Positions 38,773-48,463 of a stretch of DNA of 64,000 nt are shown here, piece by piece. Under the pieces are notes generated by a model that made no database searches, was not told the origin of the DNA, and worked only from the letters and a program-made list of their open reading frames with translations. The position numbers and the translations under genes were made by a program. The DNA is from Marinomonas spartinae (lineage in GTDB: Bacteria; Pseudomonadota; Gammaproteobacteria; Pseudomonadales; Marinomonadaceae). The DNA lies in the NCBI RefSeq assembly GCF_900089775.1, contig NZ_FLOB01000015.1, positions 27,950-91,949 on the forward strand, in the 5' to 3' direction. The number at the start of each line of letters is the position of its first letter. Positions within the stretch are counted from its first letter, which is position 1.

Positions 38773-39227
38773 TAAGCCACCTCATCTTTTTCAATCATAC
38801 TCGCTAATTGATTAAGTAACATTTTAAAGCGTACAAGAGGCATATCCATTTCAGGAGCTATAGTATGATGAGTAGCTTTAAATACAGGGTTATAAGAATC
38901 TCTCACAATGACCAGCCCCTTAGGTAACAAGGAACCTGCAGGTAACTTATAGTACTCCCACTGTCCTTTAAAAGTATTTGGCCTATCAAAGGTACTAATT
39001 CCTCTTGGCCTATCTCTAACAAAAACCCTATCATTCTCTATAGTAATATCAGGTTTTCTTGGAGCACCTCTTTTTCTTTCAATTTCAGTCTCAACCAAAT
39101 TGAACAATGGCTCATTACTTTTTACTTTCTTTGCCCTCCACAAGTCTACTGGTATTTTTCTACCAAAAAAACGATCAATACTTCCTGACTCTAATAATAT
39201 ATCTTCTAAAAGTTCTACATTATCCAT
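38772..39227 (-). CDS. Tse2-like ADP-ribosyltransferase-fold toxin
   Basis: A 151-residue protein. Its C-terminal half reads GISTFDRPNTF, then LPAGSLLPKGLVIVRDSYN and FKATHHTIAPEMDMPL. This tracks the Pseudomonas aeruginosa Tse2 pattern (SVFDR, IPxGTxIPxxLxVxxDSYN, ATHYTIxPxxPM) that I recall from that family. An LWRAKK segment near residue 29 matches the LYRA of Tse2. Tse2 is a cytoplasm-acting toxin delivered by the type VI system. No type VI gene is in this window. AGGGAAGAGT precedes the ATG. Base composition is visibly more AT-rich than in modF and ileS, suggesting transfer. Confidence 0.72.
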   Translation of the reverse strand: MDNVELLEDILLESGSIDRFFGRKIPVDLWRAKKVKSNEPLFNLVETEIERKRGAPRKPDITIENDRVFVRDRPRGISTFDRPNTFKGQWEYYKLPAGSLLPKGLVIVRDSYNPVFKATHHTIAPEMDMPLVRFKMLLNQLASMIEKDEVA

Positions 39228-39244
39228 ACTCTTCCCTTTTTACT

Positions 39245-39350
39245 TTAATGTAAATTGAATATTTTTTTAAGAAATTTCTGCTGTAGCGTCGCCCCAAGTT
39301 TTTGCCATTCTTTACAGAGCACTCTTTTTGAATTCGAGTTTATAAGTCAG
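39245..39350 (-). pseudogene. Remnant of a StbE/RelE-type toxin gene
   Basis: Reading from 39350 gives TYKLEFKKSAL, then a stop; removing one T restores KEWQKLGATLQQKFLKKI, the N-terminus of StbE/RelE-family toxins. The expected ATG is CTG, and only about 30 codons remain before the frame ends near 39245. It overlaps the end of the antitoxin remnant as in intact stbDE modules. Confidence 0.7.
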
Positions 39351-39587
39351 TGATGCTGACTGGGATACTTTCTTCATTGGCGCGTTCCTTCACGAGTGCT
39401 ATCAGTTCCATATCTTCCAATTTATCCATTAAGGCTTCATACGCTTCGGCAGGGACACAGTAGAACGCAGGTTCATTGCGATTTAATACCGCAACCGCTT
39501 TACCGTGTGCGCTGGCGGCAACTTTCATCGGGTTGGCTTAAACTCTGTAATACTGGCAGCCACGTCGGAAAGGATTCTAGAAGTCAT
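39340..39587 (-). pseudogene. StbD-type (Phd/YefM family) antitoxin, frameshifted
   Basis: The ATG at 39587 with AAAGGTGC before it gives MTSRILSDVAASITEFK, the typical StbD start. A one-base deletion then shifts the frame, and the protein resumes as MKVAASAHGKAVAVLNRNEP and EAYEALMDKLEDMEL through to 39340. Two frames are needed to read it, so the module is dead or expresses only the 62-residue fragment. Confidence 0.75.
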
Positions 39588-39672
39588 TTTAAAGCACCTT
39601 TAATCGACCTAATAAAAGGTCATCTTAATTTGCGACTGATCATTTATCAAGCAAACAGATGCTGAATATCCC

Positions 39673-39701
39673 TTGACGACTCCTCTCTGCAAAGGTAAAA
39701 A
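39673..39701 (+). promoter_or_regulatory. Candidate promoter of the ileS leader transcript
   Basis: TTGACG (39673-39678), a 17-base spacer, then TAAAAA (39696-39701). Transcription would begin at about 39708, almost at the leader ATG. Either the leader is translated without an untranslated region, or a promoter further upstream is used and the AAAGG at 39691 serves as ribosome site. Confidence 0.45.
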
Positions 39702-39708
39702 TAGAGCT

Positions 39709-39783
39709 ATGAAAAACGTATCCCTTACTCAACAACGAATTATTATCATCATTCCTAGGAGTGGTGGGTTCGTTGTTGAGTAA
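39709..39783 (+). CDS. Isoleucine leader peptide of the ileS attenuator
   Basis: A 24-codon frame beginning MKNVSLTQQR, followed by five Ile codons in a row (ATT ATT ATC ATC ATT, 39739-39753) and ending PRSGGFVVE. It sits 70 bases before an isoleucyl-tRNA synthetase gene. A run of five codons for the very amino acid handled by the downstream enzyme is the hallmark of transcription-attenuation leaders such as those of the his, leu and pheST operons. The Ile run starts exactly at the 3' end of hairpin arm 1, so a ribosome stalled there would mask that arm. Confidence 0.88.
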   Translation: MKNVSLTQQRIIIIIPRSGGFVVE

Positions 39784-39799
39784 ATAAAGCAAACCCGCC
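39727..39799 (+). promoter_or_regulatory. Attenuator: pause hairpin (1:2) and antiterminator (2:3)
   Basis: Arm 1 (39727-39739, ACTCAACAACGAA) pairs perfectly over 13 bases with arm 2 (39769-39781, TTCGTTGTTGAGT). An overlapping arm-2 segment, GGTGGGTT (39763-39770), can instead pair with AACCCGCC (39792-39799), the 5' half of the terminator, with one G-U wobble. The two foldings exclude each other. With arm 1 covered by a ribosome stalled at Ile codons, the 2:3 antiterminator would form and transcription would run on into ileS. Confidence 0.82.
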
Positions 39800-39820
39800 C
39801 AAGAGGCGGGTTTCTTTTTT
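39791..39820 (+). terminator. Attenuator terminator (3:4) upstream of ileS
   Basis: AAACCCGCC (39791-39799) and GGCGGGTTT (39805-39813) form a nine-base stem with a CAAGA loop and a TTTCTTTTTT tail. It lies between the leader stop codon and the ileS start, so it only makes sense as a conditional terminator. Confidence 0.9.
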
Positions 39821-39848
39821 CGGCTTCTTGGGTGTTAACAGGAAGCCG
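39821..39848 (+). promoter_or_regulatory. Hairpin covering the ileS ribosome binding site
   Basis: CGGCTTC (39821-39827) pairs with GAAGCCG (39842-39848). The right arm contains most of the AGGAAG ribosome site of ileS, so the fold would limit initiation. It could be a second, translational layer of control or a by-product of local sequence. Confidence 0.4.
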
Positions 39849-39850
39849 AT

Positions 39851-42800
39851 ATGCGCACTCAAGACTCCCCTTCGCATTTAGCCCCCGAGGCGAATAATCC
39901 CTCTACATCCGAGCGTTTTTCGTTCGTTGATGCCGAACAGGCTGTATTGACATTTTGGCAGGATAAACAGATTTTTAAGCGTTCTCTTGCCGCGTCGAAA
40001 AATAAACCCGACTATGTGTTTTACGATGGGCCGCCGTTTGCAACGGGGTTGCCCCATCATGGTCATCTAGTGGCATCAACCATCAAAGACATCATCCCGC
40101 GTTACTTTACGATGAAAGGATTCCATGTAGAACGCCGTTTTGGTTGGGATTGTCATGGTTTGCCCATCGAGCATGAAATCGATAAATCCCTTGGCATGTC
40201 CGCCAAAGAAGCGGTTGAATCGCTGGGTATCGCCCGTTACAACGGGGCATGCCGTGGCATTGTTCAGCGTTATGCCAGCGAGTGGGAAAAGACCATCACG
40301 CGCCTTGGCCGCTGGGTAGATTTTGACAACGATTATCGCACCATGGAGCCTTGGTACATGGAATCCGTTTGGTGGGTCTTTAAACAGTTGTGGGATAAAG
40401 GGCTCGTCTACCAAGGCGACAAGGTCATTGCCTACTCCACTGAGCTGGAAACCGTATTATCTAACTTTGAAGCCAGCTCTAACTACAAGGAAGTTCAAGA
40501 TCCTGCGGTCACAGTGTTGTTTAAACTCGTAGAGGAAGACACCTATTTTGCAGCATGGACGACGACTCCTTGGACATTGCCTTCAAACCTTGCCCTGTGC
40601 GTTGGCCCAGACATTCCTTATGTCAAAGTGCATGATGCCTCTATCAACAAAACTCTTTGGCTTGCCGAGACGCAACTAGAGTCTATGAGCAAAGGCCGTG
40701 ATATAGAGGTACTCGATAAAGCTCTAGGAGCGGAATTGAGTGGTAAACACTATGAGCCGCTTTTCCCGTATTTTAGCCACTTGAATGAGTCCAGCGCTTT
40801 CCAAGTATTTGCCGATGATTTTGTCTCAACTGGCAGTGGTACAGGCATTGTCCACATGGCCCCCGCCTTTGGCGAAGACGATAACCGCGTCTGCAAAGCC
40901 AATGGTCTACACGCCTCTGTTTGCCCTTTGGACAGTCGTGGCCGCTTCACCCATGAAGTGACAGACTTCGAAAGCTTGTATGTGAAAGACGCGGATAAAG
41001 CCATCCTGCAAACATTAAAAGCGCGTGATCTTTTGTACCGTCAGGAAACCATCACCCATAGTTATCCTTTTTGCCCTCGCTCCGATACGCCCATCATCTA
41101 TCGCTCTGTGCCCTCTTGGTACATCAAGGTAGAGCAGATGCGTGCCGAGCTACAAGCCAACAATGAACAGATCAATTGGGTGCCAGAGCATATCCAACAA
41201 GGCCGAATGGGAAAATGGTTAGAAGGGGCGATCGATTGGTCGGTATCGCGTAACCGCTATTGGGGCACTCCGCTGCCAATCTGGGTAAACGATACAACAG
41301 GAAAACACTTATGCCTTGGCTCTATAGAAGAGTTAAAAAACTACACCGGCGTCACTGTCGACGATTTGCATCGCGATCATGTTGATGAACTGACTTTCTC
41401 CCTTCCAGAGGAGCCAGGCACCTATCGACGCATTGCGGAAGTATTCGACTGCTGGTTTGAGTCCGGTGCCATGCCTTATGCACAAGTGCACTACCCCTTT
41501 GAAAATAAAGAGCAATTTGAGCAAAACTTCCCTGCTGCGTTTATCGCAGAAGGAGTGGATCAAACACGAGGCTGGTTTTACACCTTACAAGTTCTCAGCC
41601 AATGTTTGTTTGGGCGACCAGCGTTTAAAAACGTTATCGTCAATGGCATTGTGATGGCAGAAGATGGCAAGAAAATGTCCAAACGCCTCAAAAACTATAC
41701 TCCCCCTGATACTCTGATGGAGCATTACGGAGCGGATGCTTTGCGTCTCTATTTGATCAACTCAGGCTTGGTAAAGGCGGAAGAGCAACGCTTTTCTGAT
41801 GCTGGCGTACAAGATATGGTGCGTCAGGTCTTGTTGCCTTGGCTCAATGGTTTTCGCTTCTTCTCGACTTACGCCGAGATCGACCAATGGCAAGACACTG
41901 GATCGGACAACCCCTCTGATAACATCTTGGATCAGTGGATATTGTCTCGCCTGCAAACCTTAACAACCAAGGTCAATCAGGAGATGCAAGCCTACCATCT
42001 CTACAACGTGGTGCCTGCGCTCTTTGAGTTTATCGAAGATCTCACCAATGGCTATATCCGTTTGAATCGAGCCTGCTTTTGGCAAAAAGAAATGAATGAA
42101 GACAAACAACAGGCTTATGACACTTTGTACTCTTGTTTGGATACATTTGGTACGTTAATGGCACCTTTTACGCCCTTCCTTGCGGAGCATCTATACCAAG
42201 AGCTGCTGCCTTTTTCCGCTAACGATAGGCCAGAGTCTGTGCATTTGTGTGACTACCCCACAGCGAATACGGCATTAAAACACGAAGACTTAGAAGCCAG
42301 TGTCGCTCGTGTTCAGCATATCTTGGTAATGGGTCGTCAACTGCGTAACGATTTGAAAATTAAACTAAAAACCCCGCTCAAATCGCTGACCGTATTGCAT
42401 AAAGAGGCTCAGGTACTAAACGATATCGCCCGTTTGACGGATTACATTCAAACCGAGTTGAACATCAAAGACGTACTCTTTAGCCAACAAGAGAATGACT
42501 TCATCGATTTCTACGCGAAAGCGAATTTCCCAGTTTTGGGCAAACGCCTTGGCAAGCAGATGAAATACTATGCTGCACGCATTGCGCAACTCAATGAGCA
42601 AGAGCTGGAGCATTTAGAAACCCAAGGGCAAATCGAGGTGGACGGGCAAGTATTTAACCAAGAGGAGATTCACGTCTATCGTCAGGCCAAAGCAGGTACA
42701 CACACCACATCCAACCGTTTTGTGTCGATCAGCATCGACCCAGAACTGACAGAAGAACTGGTGGCAGAAGGCGCCATGCGAGAGATTGTCAGCCATATTC

Positions 42801-43024
42801 AGAAAATGCGTAAACAACAGGGCTACAAGGTATTGGATCGTATCGACATTAGCATTGAAGCGAGTGACGAACTGGCTCATTGGTGTCAGCAATACCTTGA
42901 GTACATTAAGACAGACACCTTGGCAGATAAACTGCATTTTACGAATTTATCTGAGACGATTCCCCCCTTAGTGACGGATCTGGGCATGGTTAAAGTCATG
43001 GTTGATTTAAGCAATCAACAATAA
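39851..43024 (+). CDS. ileS: Isoleucyl-tRNA synthetase, eukaryote-like class (IleRS2)
   Basis: A 1057-residue class I synthetase that charges tRNA-Ile in the cytoplasm. The signature region is GPPFATGLPHHGHLVAST (HHGH at 69-72), followed by RRFGWDCHGLPIE, and the KMSKR motif is present as GKKMSKRLKNY near residue 607. The PHHGH context and FGWDCHGLP match eukaryotic and bacterial type-2 IleRS rather than the E. coli type (SIHIGH, VPGWDCHGLP). IleRS2 enzymes are typically poorly sensitive to mupirocin. The gene is solitary, not in the usual ribF-ileS-lspA operon, so a housekeeping copy is expected elsewhere. AGGAAG sits six bases before the ATG. The attenuator upstream is described separately. 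Confidence 0.95.
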   Translation: MRTQDSPSHLAPEANNPSTSERFSFVDAEQAVLTFWQDKQIFKRSLAASKNKPDYVFYDGPPFATGLPHHGHLVASTIKDIIPRYFTMKGFHVERRFGWDCHGLPIEHEIDKSLGMSAKEAVESLGIARYNGACRGIVQRYASEWEKTITRLGRWVDFDNDYRTMEPWYMESVWWVFKQLWDKGLVYQGDKVIAYSTELETVLSNFEASSNYKEVQDPAVTVLFKLVEEDTYFAAWTTTPWTLPSNLALCVGPDIPYVKVHDASINKTLWLAETQLESMSKGRDIEVLDKALGAELSGKHYEPLFPYFSHLNESSAFQVFADDFVSTGSGTGIVHMAPAFGEDDNRVCKANGLHASVCPLDSRGRFTHEVTDFESLYVKDADKAILQTLKARDLLYRQETITHSYPFCPRSDTPIIYRSVPSWYIKVEQMRAELQANNEQINWVPEHIQQGRMGKWLEGAIDWSVSRNRYWGTPLPIWVNDTTGKHLCLGSIEELKNYTGVTVDDLHRDHVDELTFSLPEEPGTYRRIAEVFDCWFESGAMPYAQVHYPFENKEQFEQNFPAAFIAEGVDQTRGWFYTLQVLSQCLFGRPAFKNVIVNGIVMAEDGKKMSKRLKNYTPPDTLMEHYGADALRLYLINSGLVKAEEQRFSDAGVQDMVRQVLLPWLNGFRFFSTYAEIDQWQDTGSDNPSDNILDQWILSRLQTLTTKVNQEMQAYHLYNVVPALFEFIEDLTNGYIRLNRACFWQKEMNEDKQQAYDTLYSCLDTFGTLMAPFTPFLAEHLYQELLPFSANDRPESVHLCDYPTANTALKHEDLEASVARVQHILVMGRQLRNDLKIKLKTPLKSLTVLHKEAQVLNDIARLTDYIQTELNIKDVLFSQQENDFIDFYAKANFPVLGKRLGKQMKYYAARIAQLNEQELEHLETQGQIEVDGQVFNQEEIHVYRQAKAGTHTTSNRFVSISIDPELTEELVAEGAMREIVSHIQKMRKQQGYKVLDRIDISIEASDELAHWCQQYLEYIKTDTLADKLHFTNLSETIPPLVTDLGMVKVMVDLSNQQ

Positions 43025-43141
43025 TTATATCAATCTGTGGGCTCTCCTTCTTGTCAGAGAGGTCCATGAAGCTCCCTTCCCATGTTGCCATAAGTCAGTT
43101 CTGCTGATGGCAATATATCCTTGAGTAGGGCATGTAACCAT

Positions 43142-43172
43142 AAAAAAGCGCACGATGATGTGCGCTTTTAAA
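43142..43172. terminator. Bidirectional terminator between ileS and the M4 protease gene
   Basis: AAAAGCGCAC and GTGCGCTTTT form a perfect ten-base stem with a six-base loop and A/T-runs on both sides, between convergent genes. Confidence 0.88.
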
Positions 43173-43195
43173 ATTGGTTGCTATCGGTTAAATCA

Positions 43196-45696
<2,501 letters not shown>

Positions 45697-46407
45697 GTGA
45701 ACCATACTTTACGCTCAATGACTTTAGTACTGACTTGTATAGCTAGTCTATCGGCTAATGCCGACCCGAAAACACCAGGCACTCATAAGGGCTATTCCAC
45801 CATTGATATGACCACTGCCGGCATGCCAAAGGATGTGAAAATGATTTCTGTTGCGGATCTCAAACAAGAGTTCCAAGGCAAAGCGCCTTTTGCCGTTGGC
45901 TTTGATATTGATGATACAACCTTGTTTAGCTCTCCCGTGTTTTACCGTGGCCAACAAGAATTCTCACCAAATAGTTACTCTTATTTAAGCAATCAAAAGT
46001 TTTGGGATAAGGCGAACTGTGGATGGGACAAATTCAGTATGCCCAAACACATTGCAAAAGAGTTAATTGCCATGCACCAGCAACGTGGTGATAGCATCTA
46101 CTTTATTACGGGTCGCACTGGCTCTAAGTGTCATTTTACGACAGAGTATTTGAAAAAGACCTTTGATATCAAAAATATGCACAATGTCATTTTTGCAGGG
46201 TCTAGCCGCACGGAATACACAAAAACGAAATACATAAAACAGCATGATATCAAGATTTATTATGGTGATGCCGATGGCGATATCATTTCGGCACGTAATG
46301 CAGGCGCGGAAGGAATTCGTGTTATGCGTGCAGCCAACTCTAGCTATAAACCGATTCCAAAGAATGGAATCTATGGCGAGCGAGTCCTAAAAGACTCCCA
46401 ATACTAG
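45697..46407 (+). CDS. aphA: Class B acid phosphatase
   Basis: A 236-residue periplasmic phosphatase of the DDDD superfamily, the length of E. coli AphA (237). It has a signal peptide ending near LSANA, the nucleophile motif FDIDDTTLFSSP, ITGRTGSK and the C-terminal acidic pair in YGDADGDI. It removes phosphate from nucleotides and other organic phosphates. The start is GTG, supported by GAGGG six bases upstream. A terminator follows. Confidence 0.92.
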   Translation: MNHTLRSMTLVLTCIASLSANADPKTPGTHKGYSTIDMTTAGMPKDVKMISVADLKQEFQGKAPFAVGFDIDDTTLFSSPVFYRGQQEFSPNSYSYLSNQKFWDKANCGWDKFSMPKHIAKELIAMHQQRGDSIYFITGRTGSKCHFTTEYLKKTFDIKNMHNVIFAGSSRTEYTKTKYIKQHDIKIYYGDADGDIISARNAGAEGIRVMRAANSSYKPIPKNGIYGERVLKDSQY

Positions 46408-46437
46408 GCACTCGACTTCCTTAACTATAGGTATTTA

Positions 46438-46475
46438 AAAGCCGCAAACTATTTGTCTTGCGGCTTTCTATTTTC
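46438..46475 (+). terminator. Rho-independent terminator after aphA
   Basis: AAAGCCGCAA and TTGCGGCTTT form a ten-base stem with a T-rich tail, between the convergent aphA and VOC genes. Confidence 0.85.
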
Positions 46476-46510
46476 TTTAATGCATTCGTATCAAAGCAGA
46501 TCAAAGTCCT

Positions 46511-46936
46511 CTATTCCAGATCATGACAGTTGTTACGCTCTTCAGGCAAGTCAGATAAATACTCAACAAACTCCACTTCATAGCCAGATGGGTCGATAAA
46601 ATAGACATTTTTCCGGTGTGGATTTTCTGGCCCTCTGTGCGACTCCTGAAAGCCCGCCAGCCTTATACGATTGATAACAGCCTCTAGATTATTAGTGACA
46701 TAAGCAAAGTGAGCCAATCCAACTCGATGATCTTTAAGGTCGCGATTTTCTCCAGCACCATTATCGTTAAAGGTAAGAAATTGATAATCATCACCAAAAT
46801 GCACCCAATTGCGCTGGACACCATACCAATCCGATGTGCCTTGGGCACGAATTCGCCAATGAGGAAATACGGCTTTGTAAAAGGTTAGCGTTGCATCCAT
46901 GTCCTTCACGACTAAGTTAAGATGTTCCAGTCTCAT
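46511..46936 (-). CDS. VOC-family protein, probable SoxR target
   Basis: A 141-residue VOC protein: LEHLNLVVKDMDATLTFYKA at the N-terminus, HFAYVTNNLEAVINRI in the middle and YFIDPSGYEVEFVEYL at the end. This gives the His/Glu ligand pattern of glyoxalase-fold metalloenzymes. AAGGAG is seven bases before the ATG. Its promoter carries a SoxR box in a 19-base spacer, so it is probably induced by redox-active compounds. It may be an antibiotic-binding or small-molecule-modifying protein; the reaction is unknown. Confidence 0.82.
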   Translation of the reverse strand: MRLEHLNLVVKDMDATLTFYKAVFPHWRIRAQGTSDWYGVQRNWVHFGDDYQFLTFNDNGAGENRDLKDHRVGLAHFAYVTNNLEAVINRIRLAGFQESHRGPENPHRKNVYFIDPSGYEVEFVEYLSDLPEERNNCHDLE

Positions 46937-47021
46937 ACTTTTTCTCCTTAATTACCTTGTAGGGTTGAAATAAACAAAGGCAAAAACACACCGTAGCAGC
47001 CTTCTGTGTTGCAGTGTCTTC

Positions 47022-47052
47022 ACTATAGAACCTCAAGTTATATTGAGGTAAA
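47022..47052 (-). promoter_or_regulatory. SoxR box inside a 19-bp-spacer promoter
   Basis: CCTCAAGTTATATTGAGG (47031-47048) matches the E. coli SoxR operator at 16 of 18 positions. On the minus strand it lies between TTTACC (-35) and TATAGT (-10), spaced exactly 19 bases, the unusual spacing by which SoxR controls transcription. The promoter points toward the VOC gene at 46936. The soxR gene starts 52 bases away on the other strand. Confidence 0.88.
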
Positions 47053-47099
47053 GTGTTTTTTAGACTTTTCCCTATTTATTTTTTAAGACTGGAAAGATT

Positions 47100-47552
47100 A
47101 TGAAAAAAGAGGAACTAACCGTAGGCTACATGGCAAAACGCTGCGGTGTTAATGTCTCGACGCTACATTTTTATGAAGAAAAAGGCTTAATTAAAAGCTG
47201 GCGTAATCAGGGAAACCAGCGCCGTTATCATCGAGATACCTTACGCCGAATATCGGTTATCAAGGCCGCTCAGAAAATCGGTATCACACTAGATAACATT
47301 AAGCATGCCCTTGACTCACTACCGGAGAATAGAACACCGACAAAAGAAGATTGGCAGCTTCTCGCATCAAACTGGAATGAAGAATTAAACACCCGAATTG
47401 CATATCTAGAAAATCTTCGTGACTCACTAACAAGCTGTATTGGCTGCGGCTGCTTGTCCTTAACTCAGTGTCCCATCTACAATGACCAAGACAAACTCGC
47501 CACCGAAGGCACAGGCCCTATTCTCTTAGATCGAAAAGTATCCATGAAATAA
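47100..47552 (+). CDS. soxR: Redox-sensing MerR-family regulator SoxR
   Basis: A 150-residue MerR-type protein. It has an N-terminal winged helix (LTVGYMAKRCGVNVSTLHFY, GNQRRYHRDTLRRISVI), a dimerisation helix, then the [2Fe-2S] motif CIGCGCLSLTQC with cysteines 113, 116, 118 and 124 in the exact C-x2-C-x-C-x5-C spacing. Oxidation of the cluster by redox-cycling drugs activates target promoters. It is divergent from the VOC gene that carries the SoxR box; no soxS is seen, as usual outside enterobacteria. Confidence 0.95.
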   Translation: MKKEELTVGYMAKRCGVNVSTLHFYEEKGLIKSWRNQGNQRRYHRDTLRRISVIKAAQKIGITLDNIKHALDSLPENRTPTKEDWQLLASNWNEELNTRIAYLENLRDSLTSCIGCGCLSLTQCPIYNDQDKLATEGTGPILLDRKVSMK

Positions 47553-47570
47553 AAGCGAGATAGATGGAGT

Positions 47571-48245
47571 TCAATAGCGTATGTCATTTTCTAAATAGGA
47601 AAGCGTCATGGCGCTCAGCTCTTCGATCAATTCATTCCAGTCTTGCTTGAGAGTCGAATCATCCTCTGTATCCAAACTCAAGTGTCGCGCTAAAGAGGCA
47701 AAAATAATTTGGAAAACCATACTCGCTTTTAGCGCAGCGTTGCCGGTAATTTCATCCTGAAAATTCAATACAGCATCGACACTTATCTTCATGGCTTTTC
47801 TCATTTTCTCATTACCAGAGCTGCTTGCTTGAGGGTCCATACCGGCACGACGCATCGCTAGCCGCATCAACAACGCATGGTCTTTTAATATGTCGGAATA
47901 CGCTTTGACATAACGAGGCATGTAATCCGCTAAATTTGTACACTCTTCCAGTAACGAGTTAATGGCATCCTGCTCTTTTTCAGCCATTTTATGCATGCCC
48001 TGAAAAAGCAACTCCCTCACTAACTCGTCCTTATTTTTAAAGCGATAATAGATAGAGCCAATTGAAACCTTACCTATTACACTCACTTCTTGCAGCGTAA
48101 AATCGTCACTTCCTCTTTCCTGTAACAACCCCATTGCTGCATCAAACATTCTATTAAGTGAGGCTACACTTCTGCCTTGCTGGGGTTTTCGGACACAGGA
48201 AGCACTTTGCGCAAGCGTTGTTTCGAATTTCAAATTTTTAGACAT
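47571..48245 (-). CDS. TetR-family transcriptional regulator
   Basis: A 224-residue TetR regulator. The N-terminal helix-turn-helix spans about residues 25-75 (SLNRMFDAAMGLLQERGSDD, VSVIGKVSIGSIYYRFKNKD), followed by a helical ligand-binding domain. It lies downstream of, and in the same direction as, the GMC oxidoreductase/MFS/deglycosidase operon and probably represses it. The ligand is unknown. Confidence 0.87.
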   Translation of the reverse strand: MSKNLKFETTLAQSASCVRKPQQGRSVASLNRMFDAAMGLLQERGSDDFTLQEVSVIGKVSIGSIYYRFKNKDELVRELLFQGMHKMAEKEQDAINSLLEECTNLADYMPRYVKAYSDILKDHALLMRLAMRRAGMDPQASSSGNEKMRKAMKISVDAVLNFQDEITGNAALKASMVFQIIFASLARHLSLDTEDDSTLKQDWNELIEELSAMTLSYLENDIRY

Positions 48246-48322
48246 AACGTTCTACTTAAATCTATCTCCTAAAATGAGGCGATAGAGACAAAAAAGTGAC
48301 TCATTCTTTTTAAGAAAGAAAT

Positions 48323-48350
48323 GAACCCAAGTACATACATACTTGGGTTC
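48323..48350. promoter_or_regulatory. Palindrome between the TetR and GMC genes (operator or terminator)
   Basis: GAACCCAAGTA and TACTTGGGTTC form a perfect 11-base inverted repeat with a six-base loop. It lies about 80 bases before the tetR start and 115 bases after the GMC stop. It could be the TetR operator or the terminator of the upstream operon; the minus-strand tail is only moderately T-rich. Confidence 0.5.
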
Positions 48351-48463
48351 TCATAAATACACTGGCAACGATCCAAATGATCGTTTGAATGTTAAAGAAA
48401 CAATATCAGACTTTCGACTAATATGCAGTTTTACCACACAAAGGCCAGAGACAGAATGAAAGT

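Noticed and set aside
38557..39227. Part of a type VI secretion cluster
   Set aside because: No structural, VgrG, PAAR or adaptor gene is present in the window, so only an orphan pair is supported.
39670..39850. T-box riboswitch upstream of ileS
   Set aside because: No T-box sequence or specifier-loop architecture, and T-boxes are not expected in Gammaproteobacteria. The Ile codon run and overlapping hairpins fit a leader-peptide attenuator instead.
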